This document shows, one piece after another, positions 1 to 10,699 of a stretch of DNA of 64,000 bases (its first letter is position 1; each line of letters opens with the position of its first letter). The position numbers were made by a program, and so were the translations under genes. The stretch is from assembly GCA_036023115.1 (NCBI GenBank), contig JAYKKT010000055.1, forward strand, positions 11,476,501-11,540,500. The letters run 5' to 3'. The notes under the pieces were generated by a model. It was not told the DNA's origin. It saw only the letters and a list, made by a program, of their open reading frames with translations, and did no database searches. This DNA comes from Brasenia schreberi. Taxonomy: Eukaryota; Streptophyta; Magnoliopsida; Nymphaeales; Cabombaceae.

Positions 1-540
1 CAATGAAGAAAATGCAAGTCCAGACTTACAACTCAAAACAGTTGCGTATTCCCCGATGAAACAAGAAAAAAAATCCATACGTAGATATCAACCGTAGGCA
101 CCGAAGTGACCGAGTTACCCTTCCCGTTCCAACTCATGGAAATATGGAAAGATGAACAAACTCGAGGAGATGCGAGCACAATGCGATCCAAGACAATGCA
201 GACTCGACAAAAATCTCGCTAATTTCCTGGTGAAACCTGGTGATCGGATGCCAGATACTGAAAGTCCCAATCTTTTCGATGTACGAAACCGAACTCGATC
301 AATTACTAGCCGGAAACCCTAGGAGAATTACTACATTTTAACCAATTCCTGAACAAATCTAGTAGAGAGATCCTCAACAACAAAAGGCTCGAGAAACTTA
401 GACACGAGACGCATGACATGAAACGGATAATCAAATTCTAGGGCATCGATGGTACCGTGAAAGTAATCAAGATCTGCTTCCCGCCTCGAGGATGAAGGAC
501 AGATCTCGAAAAGAGGGAGACGAACGACGATCTAGGGAGG
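1..540 (-). other. Possible 5' transcribed end of a minus-strand gene leaving the window
   Basis: Read on the minus strand, this stretch looks like the leader of a plant gene. A TATA box lies at 564-570, followed by a pyrimidine-rich leader, a CTAGGGTTTC-type motif near 310-320 and candidate splice acceptors. A possible first coding exon is 137 down to 81, starting ATG and reading MSWNGKGNSVTSVPTVDIY before a GT dinucleotide at 80-79. I do not recognise this peptide. If the gene is real, the rest of it lies outside the left edge. The exon call is inference only. The alternative is plain non-coding DNA, and the plus-strand ORF opposite shows no family features. Confidence 0.25.
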
Positions 541-563
541 ACAGAGCGGGGAGGTGGCCGTGG

Positions 564-570
564 ATTTATA
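564..570 (-). promoter_or_regulatory. Candidate TATA box
   Basis: On the minus strand the sequence is GCGGTATAAATCCA, about 30 bp upstream of the CT-rich leader described at 1-540. It is the only well-formed TATA element close to that leader. Its function is inferred from position. Confidence 0.35.
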
Positions 571-699
571 CCGCACGAGCGATTTGCGAGTGCGACCGAG
601 ACAATTTTTCACACCAAATTTTTCGACTCCTTCCTCAACAACACGTGTTCACTATTATTGACTATTTGGCTCACCCAAATCACATAAGCGCATAGAGAC

Positions 700-2298
700 A
701 ATAAGCTCCCTTCATCTTCATGTTAAAAACATCACAAATCGATGTTCCAAAACACACACCTAGACCTTTGCACGCACAGTTACAATAGACTGCTGTGGAA
801 ATCGGCTGCACTATTATATGAGGTAATAGGCTACAATGAAGTGTCAGCACCACACGTAAACGTCACTCGGCTGAACCTCCTACAGATCACACTACTGCAC
901 ACAACTACACTTAGCCGCAGGACATGAAGTTGCACACGACTGCAACTTGCTGAAGATGACACCTGCTGCAAGACTTACAACTGCACCACGAGATGGTCCG
1001 ACTGCCACTTGATGCCGGAACGACCAATTCATCACCATTGGTTCTCGGTTGTACAGCTGCTCGCATTCGAAGGCACCTTGCTACCCTCACTCGACTGCAA
1101 GGTTAGATGCTTCAACCATTGTCCACGGTTCACAACCTCGCCTCAACATTCCACACCCTGCTTGGTTACCAGTCTTCTAAAAGAGCACGGTATGCACTTT
1201 GCACAAAAGGATCCACCTAACTAAGGAAGCGGATCTACCAAAGCACCGATTGCACTCTACAAAGAAGACTCGGTTATAGTGCCGTCCAGGGAGCCCACAG
1301 CTACCTTCTGCTGCAACAACACACCTTCAACCGCACGTGGATATTCTGCACACCACCCGGCTACTCATTGCGGTAGCTTGCTGTAGAGTTCACGGCTGCA
1401 CTGCTGCTCACCAAGAAATGGGTTGTTGCGCTGCTGTCTAAAGATATCGTGGCAGAACTGCTGGAGATGGAGTCAGTTGAACCTAATCAATGGCTTGCTG
1501 AAGTGAACAGACTGTTCCTTCTGTCCGCAAGCTCCCTTCCTTCAGTCACAACACAGCATGATGCTTAACTACTGCAAGGAATCATCCTCCAGTTGGCTGC
1601 TCCTCTCACGAACTGCGTCTGCCCAAGGATTACTTGGCTGCTACCTACAGCCAAGGGGAATCGGTTCAACAATGGCTCCCACTCTCCACCGTCTGCAGTA
1701 CTACCCGAGCCTTCAATGCTCCAACGTCTTCCACCACACTTCACGAAAATACTCCAACCGTTCACGGGAACTCCAACCAGCTTTCCTCCATGCTGCTGCC
1801 GTCCTTTTGAAGCCATGAGCCGCTGTAACTACTCCCGCCAACTCCACGTCCTGGCTTGAAACCGCAGAACACAAGGGACACCTGGCTGTCCCATGCTGTC
1901 CATCGTTCCTTGCATCTAAGGGACGGTTACACTCCACTTGGAGTTAACCACTCCCTCCAAAGTGACTCTCGGTTCAAGCATGAATCGAGCCAGCAACCTG
2001 TCTTGTAACTACCACCTAACTAACCCTAACTAAATGACTAACCTAGGTACACTTTACCCTAATTACAAGACCCAAAACACCATGGATCCATATTCAATCC
2101 AATACAAGAACCGATACAAGACCCAACCAACACTCGACCCAACCTAGCTAACCTAGTTGGACCTAACTCACACCACTAGACCTAGCCCACTATGAACTGA
2201 CACCACACTAAGTTAAGCTACACATACGACTCGACTTAGCCCAAGTTCATAGAACACACCTGAGCTTTACAATGGACCGAATACAACACATACATGTA
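700..2298. other. Unrecognised GC-richer non-coding stretch
   Basis: No open frame of convincing length or composition was found on either strand. The stretch is unusually rich in CTGC and GCTGCA words, roughly 940-1,850, then becomes a run of short CTAACC/CCTAACT-like words around 2,010-2,240. The two halves look like low-complexity, non-coding DNA, possibly part of an old retroelement. I could not find a partner copy in the window. Confidence 0.4.
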
Positions 2299-2636
2299 CA
2301 AAGGAGGTTTACATCAATCGGCGCGTGTGTCTACGCTCATGCGTCGCCTGGCGCTCGCGCTCTCTGAAGCCATCGGACAAAGGATGGGAATGAGTGTGCG
2401 CGGGTGCGCACGCCACAGAAATCCGTCGTGTGACAGAGTCCACGCTTGGAAGAAGGAATTTACGGGAAAGTATGCTAACTTTGGTCAAATGACGACAAAA
2501 AAAAAAGCTTCTACGAAGCGACTCTGTTACCGGCAAGATTTGCCATGCACCCGCGCGCATCCTTCAACAAGGGGCACGTGCACTAAGCGACCCTTGAGTG
2601 GAGGCGCGTAAGAGAGCTTAGCATAAACCTCCTTTG
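2299..2636. repeat. GC-rich segment bounded by 13-bp inverted repeats
   Basis: CAAAGGAGGTTTA at 2,299-2,311 is matched exactly in inverted orientation by TAAACCTCCTTTG at 2,624-2,636. The enclosed 312 bp is rich in GCGC and CGCG words, unlike the flanks. The arrangement resembles a small non-autonomous DNA transposon. I see no clear target duplication, so a chance or promoter-related inverted repeat remains possible. Confidence 0.4.
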
Positions 2637-2808
2637 GTCCTTTGGTATCTTTGATGTGCTTTGGTTTCTGTTGATAAACTTTGATGCATCTTGTAAATAA
2701 GTGAGTCAGATCGTGTCGGTAGGTACACACTTGTAGTTCGGGTAATGTAAAGTCAGGTTGGGCTTGGAGCTAACTAGGGTTGGGTTAGACCTAACTAGGA
2801 TGGTTAGG

Positions 2809-2845
2809 CTCGAAAGAATATTCCTTCATGAAATATTCTTTCGAG
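2809..2845. repeat. Perfect 14-bp inverted repeat just upstream of a TATA box
   Basis: CTCGAAAGAATATT (2,809-2,822) and its exact reverse complement (2,832-2,845) flank a 9-base loop. The structure ends 20 bp before the TATA box at 2,866, where upstream promoter elements usually sit. The TTCN-type GAA/TTC blocks inside resemble heat-shock-element half-sites; that reading is inference. Confidence 0.55.
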
Positions 2846-2865
2846 CACATAACCCCAGCCAACTC

Positions 2866-2873
2866 TATAAATA
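2866..2873 (+). promoter_or_regulatory. TATA box of LTR-like block
   Basis: CTCTATAAATAGAG is a consensus plant TATA element. It is followed by a plausible leader and a downstream AATAAA at 3,125-3,130. Confidence 0.5.
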
Positions 2874-3339
2874 GAGAAAGGCTAGGAGGTCAAAGGTGGT
2901 GAGACGTGTTAGGTAGTCTCTTAAGTGAGTGAGTCAAAAGGGCTGGTCTTACCCGAGTGAGAAATCCTTGGTGAGGAGAGTGAAACCCCTAGCTAGGTAG
3001 GAGTGATGTCCTACGGGTTCTAGAGAGAGAACTGAACCTAGCTAAGTCTCCAAGTGAGTGAGATCTGAGTTCAGTTCAGTCCGAGCCGAGTGTGTTCAGT
3101 TCTGTAACCAAGTGCAGTGAATTCAATAAAGCGATCCTGTTCTTCCCTAAACCGTGAGCCTTGGGCCGATCTTGCTTGTGTGAGTGAGTAAGGATCGTCG
3201 GCAGTAGTGAAGAACTTCCGCAGAGAGTGAATCAGCTGCAGCCACGACCGGTTCAGTCCAGGCGAATTTGCAGCACAGGAAAACGGGTTGAAGGTTTCGA
3301 ATGAGTTACCTTGGCATCACACGTGATTCGTATTTGATT

Positions 3340-4242
3340 TAAAAAAATCACTTGTGACAGACTCAGTGAGTATCCGCCGAAATAGGGCCCACGCACATGT
3401 ATAGGCAAATGAAGCAACTGATCGAGGACAGCCGGGACACTCTGTTCACCAGTTCAGGCTCGTCATCGAGCACTTGAACCGCATTTCAGTGAGTGTGGGT
3501 GGGGATGGGGTCGGGTGGGTTTGGTACAAGATTTTGAGAGAAGTGAACCTTGATTTTTGTGGTTGTCACAGTTCTAAGTTACACCGTGCAACAAATGAGA
3601 AACCCAACGTGGAACTGTGTTTAGATCCAATCTAAATCAAAACTTTAGTACTAGACAGAAGTGGGCAAACCGAATCCAAAACTAAACGTCACTACAACTC
3701 ACAAATTAAACTTGAAACCATAGTTACAAGTCCATATGGGTCTATAAGTGCAGCTTTAGTACGAAAGACACATTCCCATGAATCCAACATACTTCTAAGA
3801 GGTATTTGATTCACAGTACCAAGTGGGTCGGACCTCCAATTTTAAGAATTATGGTAATAGATCCATGTCTCAAATGAAACAAGGGAGAGAGCCTTGGTAC
3901 TAGAGTTTCATTAACCAATTTTTTTTTAAAAAGCAGTCCATACCAATGGATGGGCTTCTAGAGTTGGAACTTAGAACTATCCTCTTTCTCTCGATGCCCT
4001 AACCCATGTTGCTCCTCAACATTCTCCCACCCCACCAATTGCTCCTCGATCGGTGGTAGCGAAAGATGGTAACTCTTCTGGGAAACCCCGGTGTGTATCC
4101 TTTGTGTCTTATGTTTGTGAGACAACCTTATGCTCTCTGCAATTGAGTAGTCCAAAGTAGGCACCATTTTCGAGTAAGTATTATACTCTTATTGTAGTCA
4201 CTCTCAATTATGTTTGGAGTTTAATTGAAATAGTTAATCGGT

Positions 4243-4297
<55 letters not shown>

Positions 4298-4632
4298 TGA
4301 TATTTATCAAACATTAGAAAGTTGGAACTCGAGTACTAGGTTGAAGAGTAAATCAAACGCGGAATCATGATTTCGAGAGTCAGTTCTATGTGTAAATCAA
4401 ACAAGGAACTACATATGGTCCTTACCATAAGTTTCAGTCTCATGTGGACTTGAAAGTGTAGTTTGAGTACCACACCCCTGGTATTGTGAATCAAAAATAC
4501 CCCTAATGACATTGATTATGTGTTAGCACTTAAGGTCTGACTTTGACTACTGTACAACCATTATTTAATGGTCCCTCAATGGTATCTTGAGTTTCATCCA
4601 ACAACTTCATCTATTGACAAAGTTCTCATGTG
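3340..4632. other. Intergenic DNA with an (AT)n microsatellite
   Basis: No coding or RNA gene was recognised. The one distinct feature is an uninterrupted AT-dinucleotide tract at about 4,245-4,287 (around 21 units). Confidence 0.5.
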
Positions 4633-4640
4633 GGTCCATC

Positions 4641-4767
4641 TAAGGATGACAATCTCTACCCATCCCACGAGTACTCAGCCCTACCCATACATGCGATGAG
4701 TTTGTAAGGGAAAAAAACAATCCCCCTGCGAGGCTAGACGAGGTAGGATTTAATGTATGATGGCCCT

Positions 4768-4800
<33 letters not shown>

Positions 4801-5007
4801 ATATATTGCTTTAATAATATGAAGTACTATAAAGTAGATTTTATGTTTGTGTAAAATATAACATATAAACAAAAAAAACTCTTAAAATAAACATTTTTAT
4901 AGGTTGAATTGAGGCACGGAGCAGGCTGTGTCTAATAGTAAGTGTTCAGTGTGGGACAGGCCTGCATGGGATGAAAACTCATCCTGCCTCACCCATTGCT
5001 ATTCCTA
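4641..5007. mobile_element. hAT-type MITE, 367 bp
   Basis: Terminal inverted repeats TAAGGATGACAAT and TAGGAATAGCAAT (right end read in reverse) match at 9 of 13 positions. They are flanked by 8-bp duplications GGTCCATC (4,633-4,640) and GGTCCAAC (5,008-5,015), 7 of 8 identical. Eight-base target duplications are the mark of the hAT superfamily. There is no transposase reading frame. A (TA)n(TG)n tract lies inside at about 4,770-4,806. Confidence 0.65.
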
Positions 5008-5015
5008 GGTCCAAC

Positions 5016-6150
5016 TACCTTGTCTTTCACTTGATTGTTATGATACTAAAATGGTCACACTTGCATGATTTGTGACTATCACCCGACCTAAATCGATGCC
5101 ATTTGGTCGCTCCTCATGCAAGCGCAAACGTACCATTCAAAGCCAAGCATAACTCAAATAAAATAACATCAAATTCAAATATCTAAAGTCTAAACAATTT
5201 ATTCGAAATGGTGTATTGCCCACCAACATAATATCCAAAAGTTATATATAAATGTCAAAACAAACTAACTCTCTACTATGTCGTACCATCTCAAAGTATC
5301 GCTCGAACAATCTCCTACTTGTCACCATGTGCACTGAAAGTACTAGCCTCAAAATAAACTCTAAAGTAATAGAATGAGCTCCAACTCATAGATTAGGAAA
5401 ATTATACACTCCTCAATAGAATTCATATTAAAAGCTTGCATATTTCACAATTATTTTATAGCAAATCATATTTATATTTCAACTCATGCTTTCAAATTCA
5501 TACTCATGCATACATCGATCAATTACGATAATTACAAACCATATTGTATTTGCCCCAAGGCCATAAGAGTTGTTCGTCCCTCCCTTACACAACCTTCGTT
5601 TATCCCATCCACGACAGTCAAAGCTCGATGTCTCTCACAACAGAGTGCCCAAAAACACACTCTATATTTTCCTCAAACCGAAACACTCGAGAAACTACAA
5701 ATCTCTAGAGACCCTACACAAAACATAGAAATATGCATCACATATTCACGCATCATTCTTATAAAATCAATTTCATATTATCTCATTTAGAGTTCATATT
5801 TGGTTCCATATATCCAAATTTGTATCTACATAATAATCAAATAACATTTTTAATATCAAACACATACATATCAAATCATGTTATTTATCAACCACACCAC
5901 AAACACGTTTTTCTCAAAAGCAAATCAAGTAACCCATGGTTTTAAATATCATTTAATATCCATCAATATAGCATTTAACAATCATAAACATTTAAATCCA
6001 GTCAAAATAAAAAAAATGCTTTTATTATGGTTATATTAAAGAATACATAACCTCTTACCTAAAAGAGCCCCAAAGTCCAATCCCCAACCATTGGGCCGCT
6101 TTTATCACTATCAAGTCCTCCAATGCCCACCTCCTCATATGACCTAGGTT
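5016..6150. other. AT-rich stretch without recognised gene
   Basis: ORFs here are short and of low-complexity composition, with no family motif. It abuts the broken 3' side of Copia element A. A phrase near 6,050 (CATAACCTCTTACCT) is reminiscent of plant LTR sequences, but I could not pair it. Confidence 0.4.
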
Positions 6151-6156
6151 CTGTTT

Positions 6157-6650
6157 TCTTTCCAACTACATCTCATATGGTATAGATAATACAACTTTAC
6201 ACTACATTCTATTTATAATATATACTGATTTACTTACTACTTTTCTCCAGAATACCCTTGGTAGAGATGAATCTATTAACATGGACCTTGTGATATTCAG
6301 TAAGGTCATGTTATATCTTTCTGCTACATCATTCTATTGAGGTATCTTGGGCATTATATTTTGCTTTTAAATACCAAAATCTTTACAAAATTCTAGGAAT
6401 TCTGTAGAGGTATACTCACCGCCACCTTTATGTGATTTCAAAATTTTTATTGTATGTCCAATTGGTTTTCAACTGACTGCTTATATTCTTTAAATATTTA
6501 AAGTGCCACAGATTCATGTGTTGAGAGATATATATGTATATCTCTAGTAATCATCGATAAAGGTTATAAAATATACCTTTTCAAAATGATATCTTACCCT
6601 AAGAAGTCTACATAAATGAGTGTGAATGATTTCTAACATGGTTGTTACCC
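6157..6650 (-). pseudogene. Copia A integrase fragment
   Basis: The minus-strand translation in broken frames parallels the integrase of Copia C at 45,360-45,870, including the segment around the retroviral-type WGEAVxTxxYxLNR motif. Integrase joins retrotransposon cDNA to host DNA. Here it is interrupted by stops, and homology ends abruptly near 6,157. Confidence 0.65.
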
Positions 6651-6732
6651 TTATTATTTTCTTCGGTAATGTCTTTCTTACCATTTTTCCTTGTATACAA
6701 ACTTCACATTTATCAAAAGTATTTTTTTGAAA

Positions 6733-7340
6733 TCATAGCAATAAGTCAAAGTCAAATAATTTTTTCAACTTTTTCAAACTTATATGCCCTAGGCATCTAT
6801 ACCACACATTCACATCAATACTAAAAGCACAATTGATATAAGCAGAAGATTCATCTCTTTCATTTAATTTGAACAAACCTTGTTCGTCATCGAACAATCT
6901 TGAGAAGGCTATCCTTTCATTCTTCTTTATGATTACCTTGCAAGAGACAAACCTAACTTCAAAACCCTTCTTAACCAAGGCAGGGACCAAAACCAAATTG
7001 TGCCTTATAGTTGGTACAATTAATACATTAGTTAGAATAACCAGTGTACATTGTACATAAATCATAAAGGACCCCAACCAAGGATATCAAAGAAGGTACT
7101 ATTTTCCATATACACCCTATGTTTTCTTTGTTTATATTCATTTAGGTTCATAACTCCTTCTTTGCTCTTCGAGATATGTCTTGTTGCTCTAAAGTCAACC
7201 CACCAACCAGATATTGAGCGATCGATATAGAGGCATTCTGAAACTACGCAAATTATATCTTGTTTTTTCGATTGATCGTGTTTTTGGGTGTTTTCACCGC
7301 CAGCCTTCTTGTTGTGGTAATCTCTTTTGTAGTACTCCAT
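6733..7340 (-). pseudogene. Copia A protease and GAG-pre-integrase region
   Basis: Two overlapping minus-strand frames carry a protease start, WWVDFRATRHISKSKEG, where the catalytic D-S-G triad of aspartic proteases has become D-F-R, and a GAG-pre-integrase segment with VWYRCLGHISLKKLKKL. The frame changes near 7,070. Just upstream, the gag zinc knuckle reads CFNCIKMEYYKRDY; the His and last Cys of CX2CX4HX4C are both replaced by Tyr. Confidence 0.75.
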
Positions 7341-8110
7341 CTTTATACAATTGAAGCACTTGACCCAAGAAATGATTTACAATAATTTCTTAAAAGTTTG
7401 ACTATCTATATTGTTATTATTGTGAAACCTTTTGTTTAGTTTATTCTTTTCTGATTTGGTCTAAAGCTTGTTCCAATCTCTTCTTGAGCTACCAACAATT
7501 TATCCTTATTTCTATTCATGTGGTCTTGTTCAATTGCTAGTTTAAGCGGTAACTCAAAAATGTTTGTTTTACCTCCTAATTTTAAGGTCGTGACAGCCAT
7601 ATTATATGAAGGGAGAAGACAATTTAAGATAGTTGATATTTGCATAGCCTTAGGGATGATCGACTTTGCTATAAGTAAGTCTCTTACCATTACCAATATT
7701 TGGTTTACATGTTCTACTACATTATCTCTTTTTTTATTTTATTTTATAGGAGTTGTATTTTTATAGTAGTAATTGGACATGTAGTTTACCTTTAGTATCG
7801 TATTTAGCTATTATTAAATCAAACAACTCTTTTGCACTCTCATATTCTTCAAATATCCTAATTAGGTCATCTTCCTTATAGGTTAGCATTATAGTTTTGG
7901 CTATGATATGATTTCTAAGGAACGTTTTATATGCTTTCTTTTCTTCTTTTGTTGTAGTTGGAGTAGGTGTTGAAATTGTATCATTTAAAACATAGCTTAC
8001 ACCTTTAAGTGTAAGTGCTAAAGGGGTATATCTTTTTTACACTTGAAAATTTAGACCATTGAGTTTTTCTACTTTTGCCAACTCTGATACACAAATCCTC
8101 GAGTTCATTT
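7341..8110 (-). pseudogene. Copia A gag remnant
   Basis: The segment at 7,436-7,696 (ARDLL-like MVRDLLIAKSIIPKAMQIS) matches the gag of Copia B (MARDLVVAKSIISEPM) and Copia C. This is the UBN2-type gag that forms the virus-like particle. The N-terminal half up to about 8,110 is detectable only in broken frames. Confidence 0.65.
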
Positions 8111-9030
8111 TAATTTGTTTGGCAAAAATAACAATAAGACAGTTTAAAAAAGAAACAACCAACCACGTGTGTTAGTAGATAGCAAAAGTTTGCAATAATA
8201 TGTAGGTATTATTTTGAAAAATATAACCAAGTACCTTTGAGTATTTTCAATTGATACTTAGATATCAATTCAAAAAACTCTTAACTTATTATGCTATTTC
8301 AGAACTAGTCAAGGGACAAAACTATAATTTTTCTCCTTATTTTGTGCCACTATAATTTTTCAAAAACCTCAGGGACAAACCATAAATTTTACCCGTTTAT
8401 CCTGTTTTGAAATTCAAAAAGACTTGGGATATAATAATAAGAAGGCACCTGTTTTTTTGTAAAATTCACGGTTGATCGAGAGTAGATTCATAATTATACC
8501 CCTTAGCTCATTTTTAATTTTCTTAAAAAGATAGGGGTAGTACTATTTTTTTACATAGTGATAAAACTATGAATATTCAACCATGTAGGGGTAACTTTAT
8601 ACTTTCACAGTCTAGTATTTCATAATTTTCAAAAACTGATAAAGGATACTTTTGTCTTTTCATCTGTTAACTGTAAAACTATCTTTTTACTTAAAAATAT
8701 TTGGACTTTTGCAATTTCGTACAGTGGCATATTTGAAATATTTAACAAATGCTAGGTCTTTAGATGTGTGGTTTCCGTGAAACTGCGAGCAGTTTTGTTG
8801 CCTAATGTTTCGGTGCCCGTGATTTTGAAAAATTGTTGTGTGGTTTTTAGATCTTTCGAGAAGAGGGAGAGAGAGAAAAGAGAGGGAAACAAAGAGAGAG
8901 GAGGAAGGTGACGAGGGAGAGGGAGAGAGTCAAGAGGATATAGTGGGGAGAGAGAGGAATACAACAGGAAGGAGAGTGGGGGAAGAAGGATGGAGGAGCA
9001 CATCGCTCTTTTGATCTGCATTGACCTGTC

Positions 9031-9270
9031 ATTCTGCCTTCGAGTCTCCTTTGTCTTTCAGCGTCTTTACCTCTCTAGTCTTTTAGCTTCTTGTCTTTGG
9101 TTGTTCCTACCTCTATGCTCTTCTAACCTCTCATCTTTTGGGTATTTCTGCCTCTGTGTTTTTCTGGCCTCTCACCTTTACGCGCTTCTGTCTCTAGGTT
9201 CTTCTGGTCTCTTGCCTTTGGGCATTTCTGCTTCTCTATTCTTTTAGTCTCTCACCTTTGAACGTTTCTA
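9031..9270. repeat. Six-unit ~40-bp tandem array in Copia A leader
   Basis: Six consecutive units of 40-41 bp begin near 9,031, each built as CTCTnnnnTCTTCTnnCCTCTCnCCTTTnnGCnTTTCTGC. Neighbouring units differ at several positions. The array lies between the primer-binding site (9,332-9,342) and gag, next to a GA-rich tract (8,860-8,990), and so in the untranslated leader of the element. Confidence 0.75.
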
Positions 9271-9331
9271 CCTCTTTGATGTATATATTTCTTGATATTC
9301 TTACTTTTATGCAGGTTCTAAACTAACTAAA

Positions 9332-9342
9332 CCCTGATACTA
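9332..9342 (-). other. Primer-binding site of Copia A
   Basis: The minus strand reads TAGTATCAGGG immediately inside the 5' LTR. It is close to TGGTATCAGAGC, the complement of the initiator-methionine tRNA 3' end used by plant Copia elements. Confidence 0.7.
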
Positions 9343-9343
9343 A

Positions 9344-9655
9344 TGTAAATTTTTTACCACACTCTTGTTCGTTGCCTGAAACGATGGTGATGCAGCAAAA
9401 CTGAGACCTATGCAGAAACAGGGTGATCACCTTTGTTGATCGGGAGAAGGAAGAAGATGAAATGCTTTTTCACGGTTTCTCACATATGGTTTTCCAAAGA
9501 AGAATCACAACTTTATCTTCCTAGTTTTTCATATTTAGGCTTTCCGTTACCAGTCGTTTTTCATTTTTACTTTGTAACATATACGTTTAATCTTGTATAT
9601 GCTTTGTCTGTAACATTTTTCTTGAATTTACTGTCGAGAATGGACATATATTGCA
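9344..9655 (-). repeat. Copia A 5' LTR, 312 bp
   Basis: It runs from TGTAAA at 9,344 to TTGCA at 9,655 as written on the plus strand. Its outer end contains TGTCGAGAATGGACAT, matching the outer end of the Copia C LTRs (GTCGAGAATGGCCAT). The inner end adjoins the primer-binding site. No second copy lies at the left side of the element. Confidence 0.7.
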
Positions 9656-10694
9656 TTATATGGTAGAGGGAAGGATGTAAACCAGATTGAGCCAACCCGT
9701 ACTACCGCACACCTGCACTTAAGGCCTTACTACTTTCCCATGCACCCACTTTTCGGCCATTGGTCACCCCTAGGACTCCTTGCTGCTATTTCTTTTTATC
9801 CCCATGCAAGTTAACTACCGGGTTAAGGTGGGGATGAGATTTTATGACCTACGTATGGTCCTTATGGGCAGCCATACACTAGCTGCAATGGCAATATAGT
9901 TGGAAGTATCAGCATGTAGTTGAAGATCATGATAAGTTATCACATTGGGCTCACGCACGCACACACACACACACAAATGAATGAATTTAAAACACACGTA
10001 TGAATGAAAGAATATAAAACTCAGAATGAATGAATATAAAACTTAGTCATTGTTCTTCTAAAGAAACAACCCCCTTGATACAACCTAGTTGAACTTCTAC
10101 TTGTATGTCTGATCTAAAGTGTGGAAAAGTAAAAACCATGGTGGTAGCGCACATATTTTTAAGTTAACTTTATAATCTTTCCTTGATCAAATGGAATTAG
10201 CAACCATCATTAAGCAGGACTTTATAGTAATAAGTAGTCTTATGTCCTCAACTGCTTGCAGCATGTCTATGTTACACAAATGTCTCCTCTTAGTGGTCAC
10301 AACTTAACACATGCGCCAAAATTTTTCTAAAGGTCTATATATTGGATACATATGATTAGACTGATATGTGAAAGGCAATGAACTTCTTAGCTCCTACATA
10401 GTAGGTAGAGGCTGCAGGAGTGGTTTCGATGGAGCTTAAATTCTGTTCGGCGGCATATATATCAGGGTTCCTTAGAGAATCGGTCATTATATGATTCATA
10501 TATAGGCACAACATAAATATGCGAGTAACTTCTTCCTCTACAACTGAATGAAGGACAATAGGAATTGAGTCAGTAGGTCAATTTTACGTCACCATCTTTA
10601 GCTCTAAAAGATTTTACAAGCCTGTAACCAATCTTGTGAGGGAGTGACTGAGTAGCACGTAAAGAATGTCTTAACTAGAGATTGTAGCCACACA
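9656..10694. other. Spacer between Copia A and Copia B, no gene seen
   Basis: No convincing ORF was found. A (CA)n tract lies at about 9,956-9,975, followed by ATGAATGAAT-type short repeats to about 10,045. Confidence 0.45.
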
Positions 10695-10699
10695 ATTTG

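Larger units (their letters stand above)
2637..3330 (+). mobile_element. LTR-like promoter and leader block (probable retroelement remnant)
   Basis: The block has the order expected of an LTR: a TATA box (TATAAATA, 2,866-2,873), about 250 bp of GTGAGTGAG-rich transcribed leader, a polyadenylation signal (AATAAA, 3,125-3,130), then a sequence near 3,310 reading TTGGCATCACACGTG that resembles a primer-binding site. No second LTR or coding region was found, so the ends are uncertain. The alternative is the promoter and leader of an ordinary gene. Confidence 0.4.
6157..9655 (-). mobile_element. Copia element A, truncated (5' LTR, leader, gag, protease, part of integrase)
   Basis: On the minus strand the order is 5' LTR (9,655-9,344), primer-binding site, long leader with a 40-bp tandem array, gag, protease/GAG-pre-integrase, and integrase up to about 6,157. 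Reverse transcriptase, RNase H and the 3' LTR are missing, so the element is truncated on its 3' side. Wording of gag, protease and integrase is closely related to Copia elements B and C in this window. Every domain carries stops or frameshifts, so it is dead. The TAR/Tork-like lineage assignment is inference. Confidence 0.8.

Noticed and set aside
1558..1937. Four overlapping ORFs on both strands near 1.6-1.9 kb
   Set aside because: The composition reflects CTGC/GAG-rich DNA. None has motifs, and the frames overlap in opposite directions.
8752..9247. Overlapping ORFs on both strands around 8.8-9.2 kb
   Set aside because: They lie in the GA-rich tract and the 40-bp tandem array of the Copia A leader. 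The Leu/Ser-rich, membrane-like look comes from the repeat.
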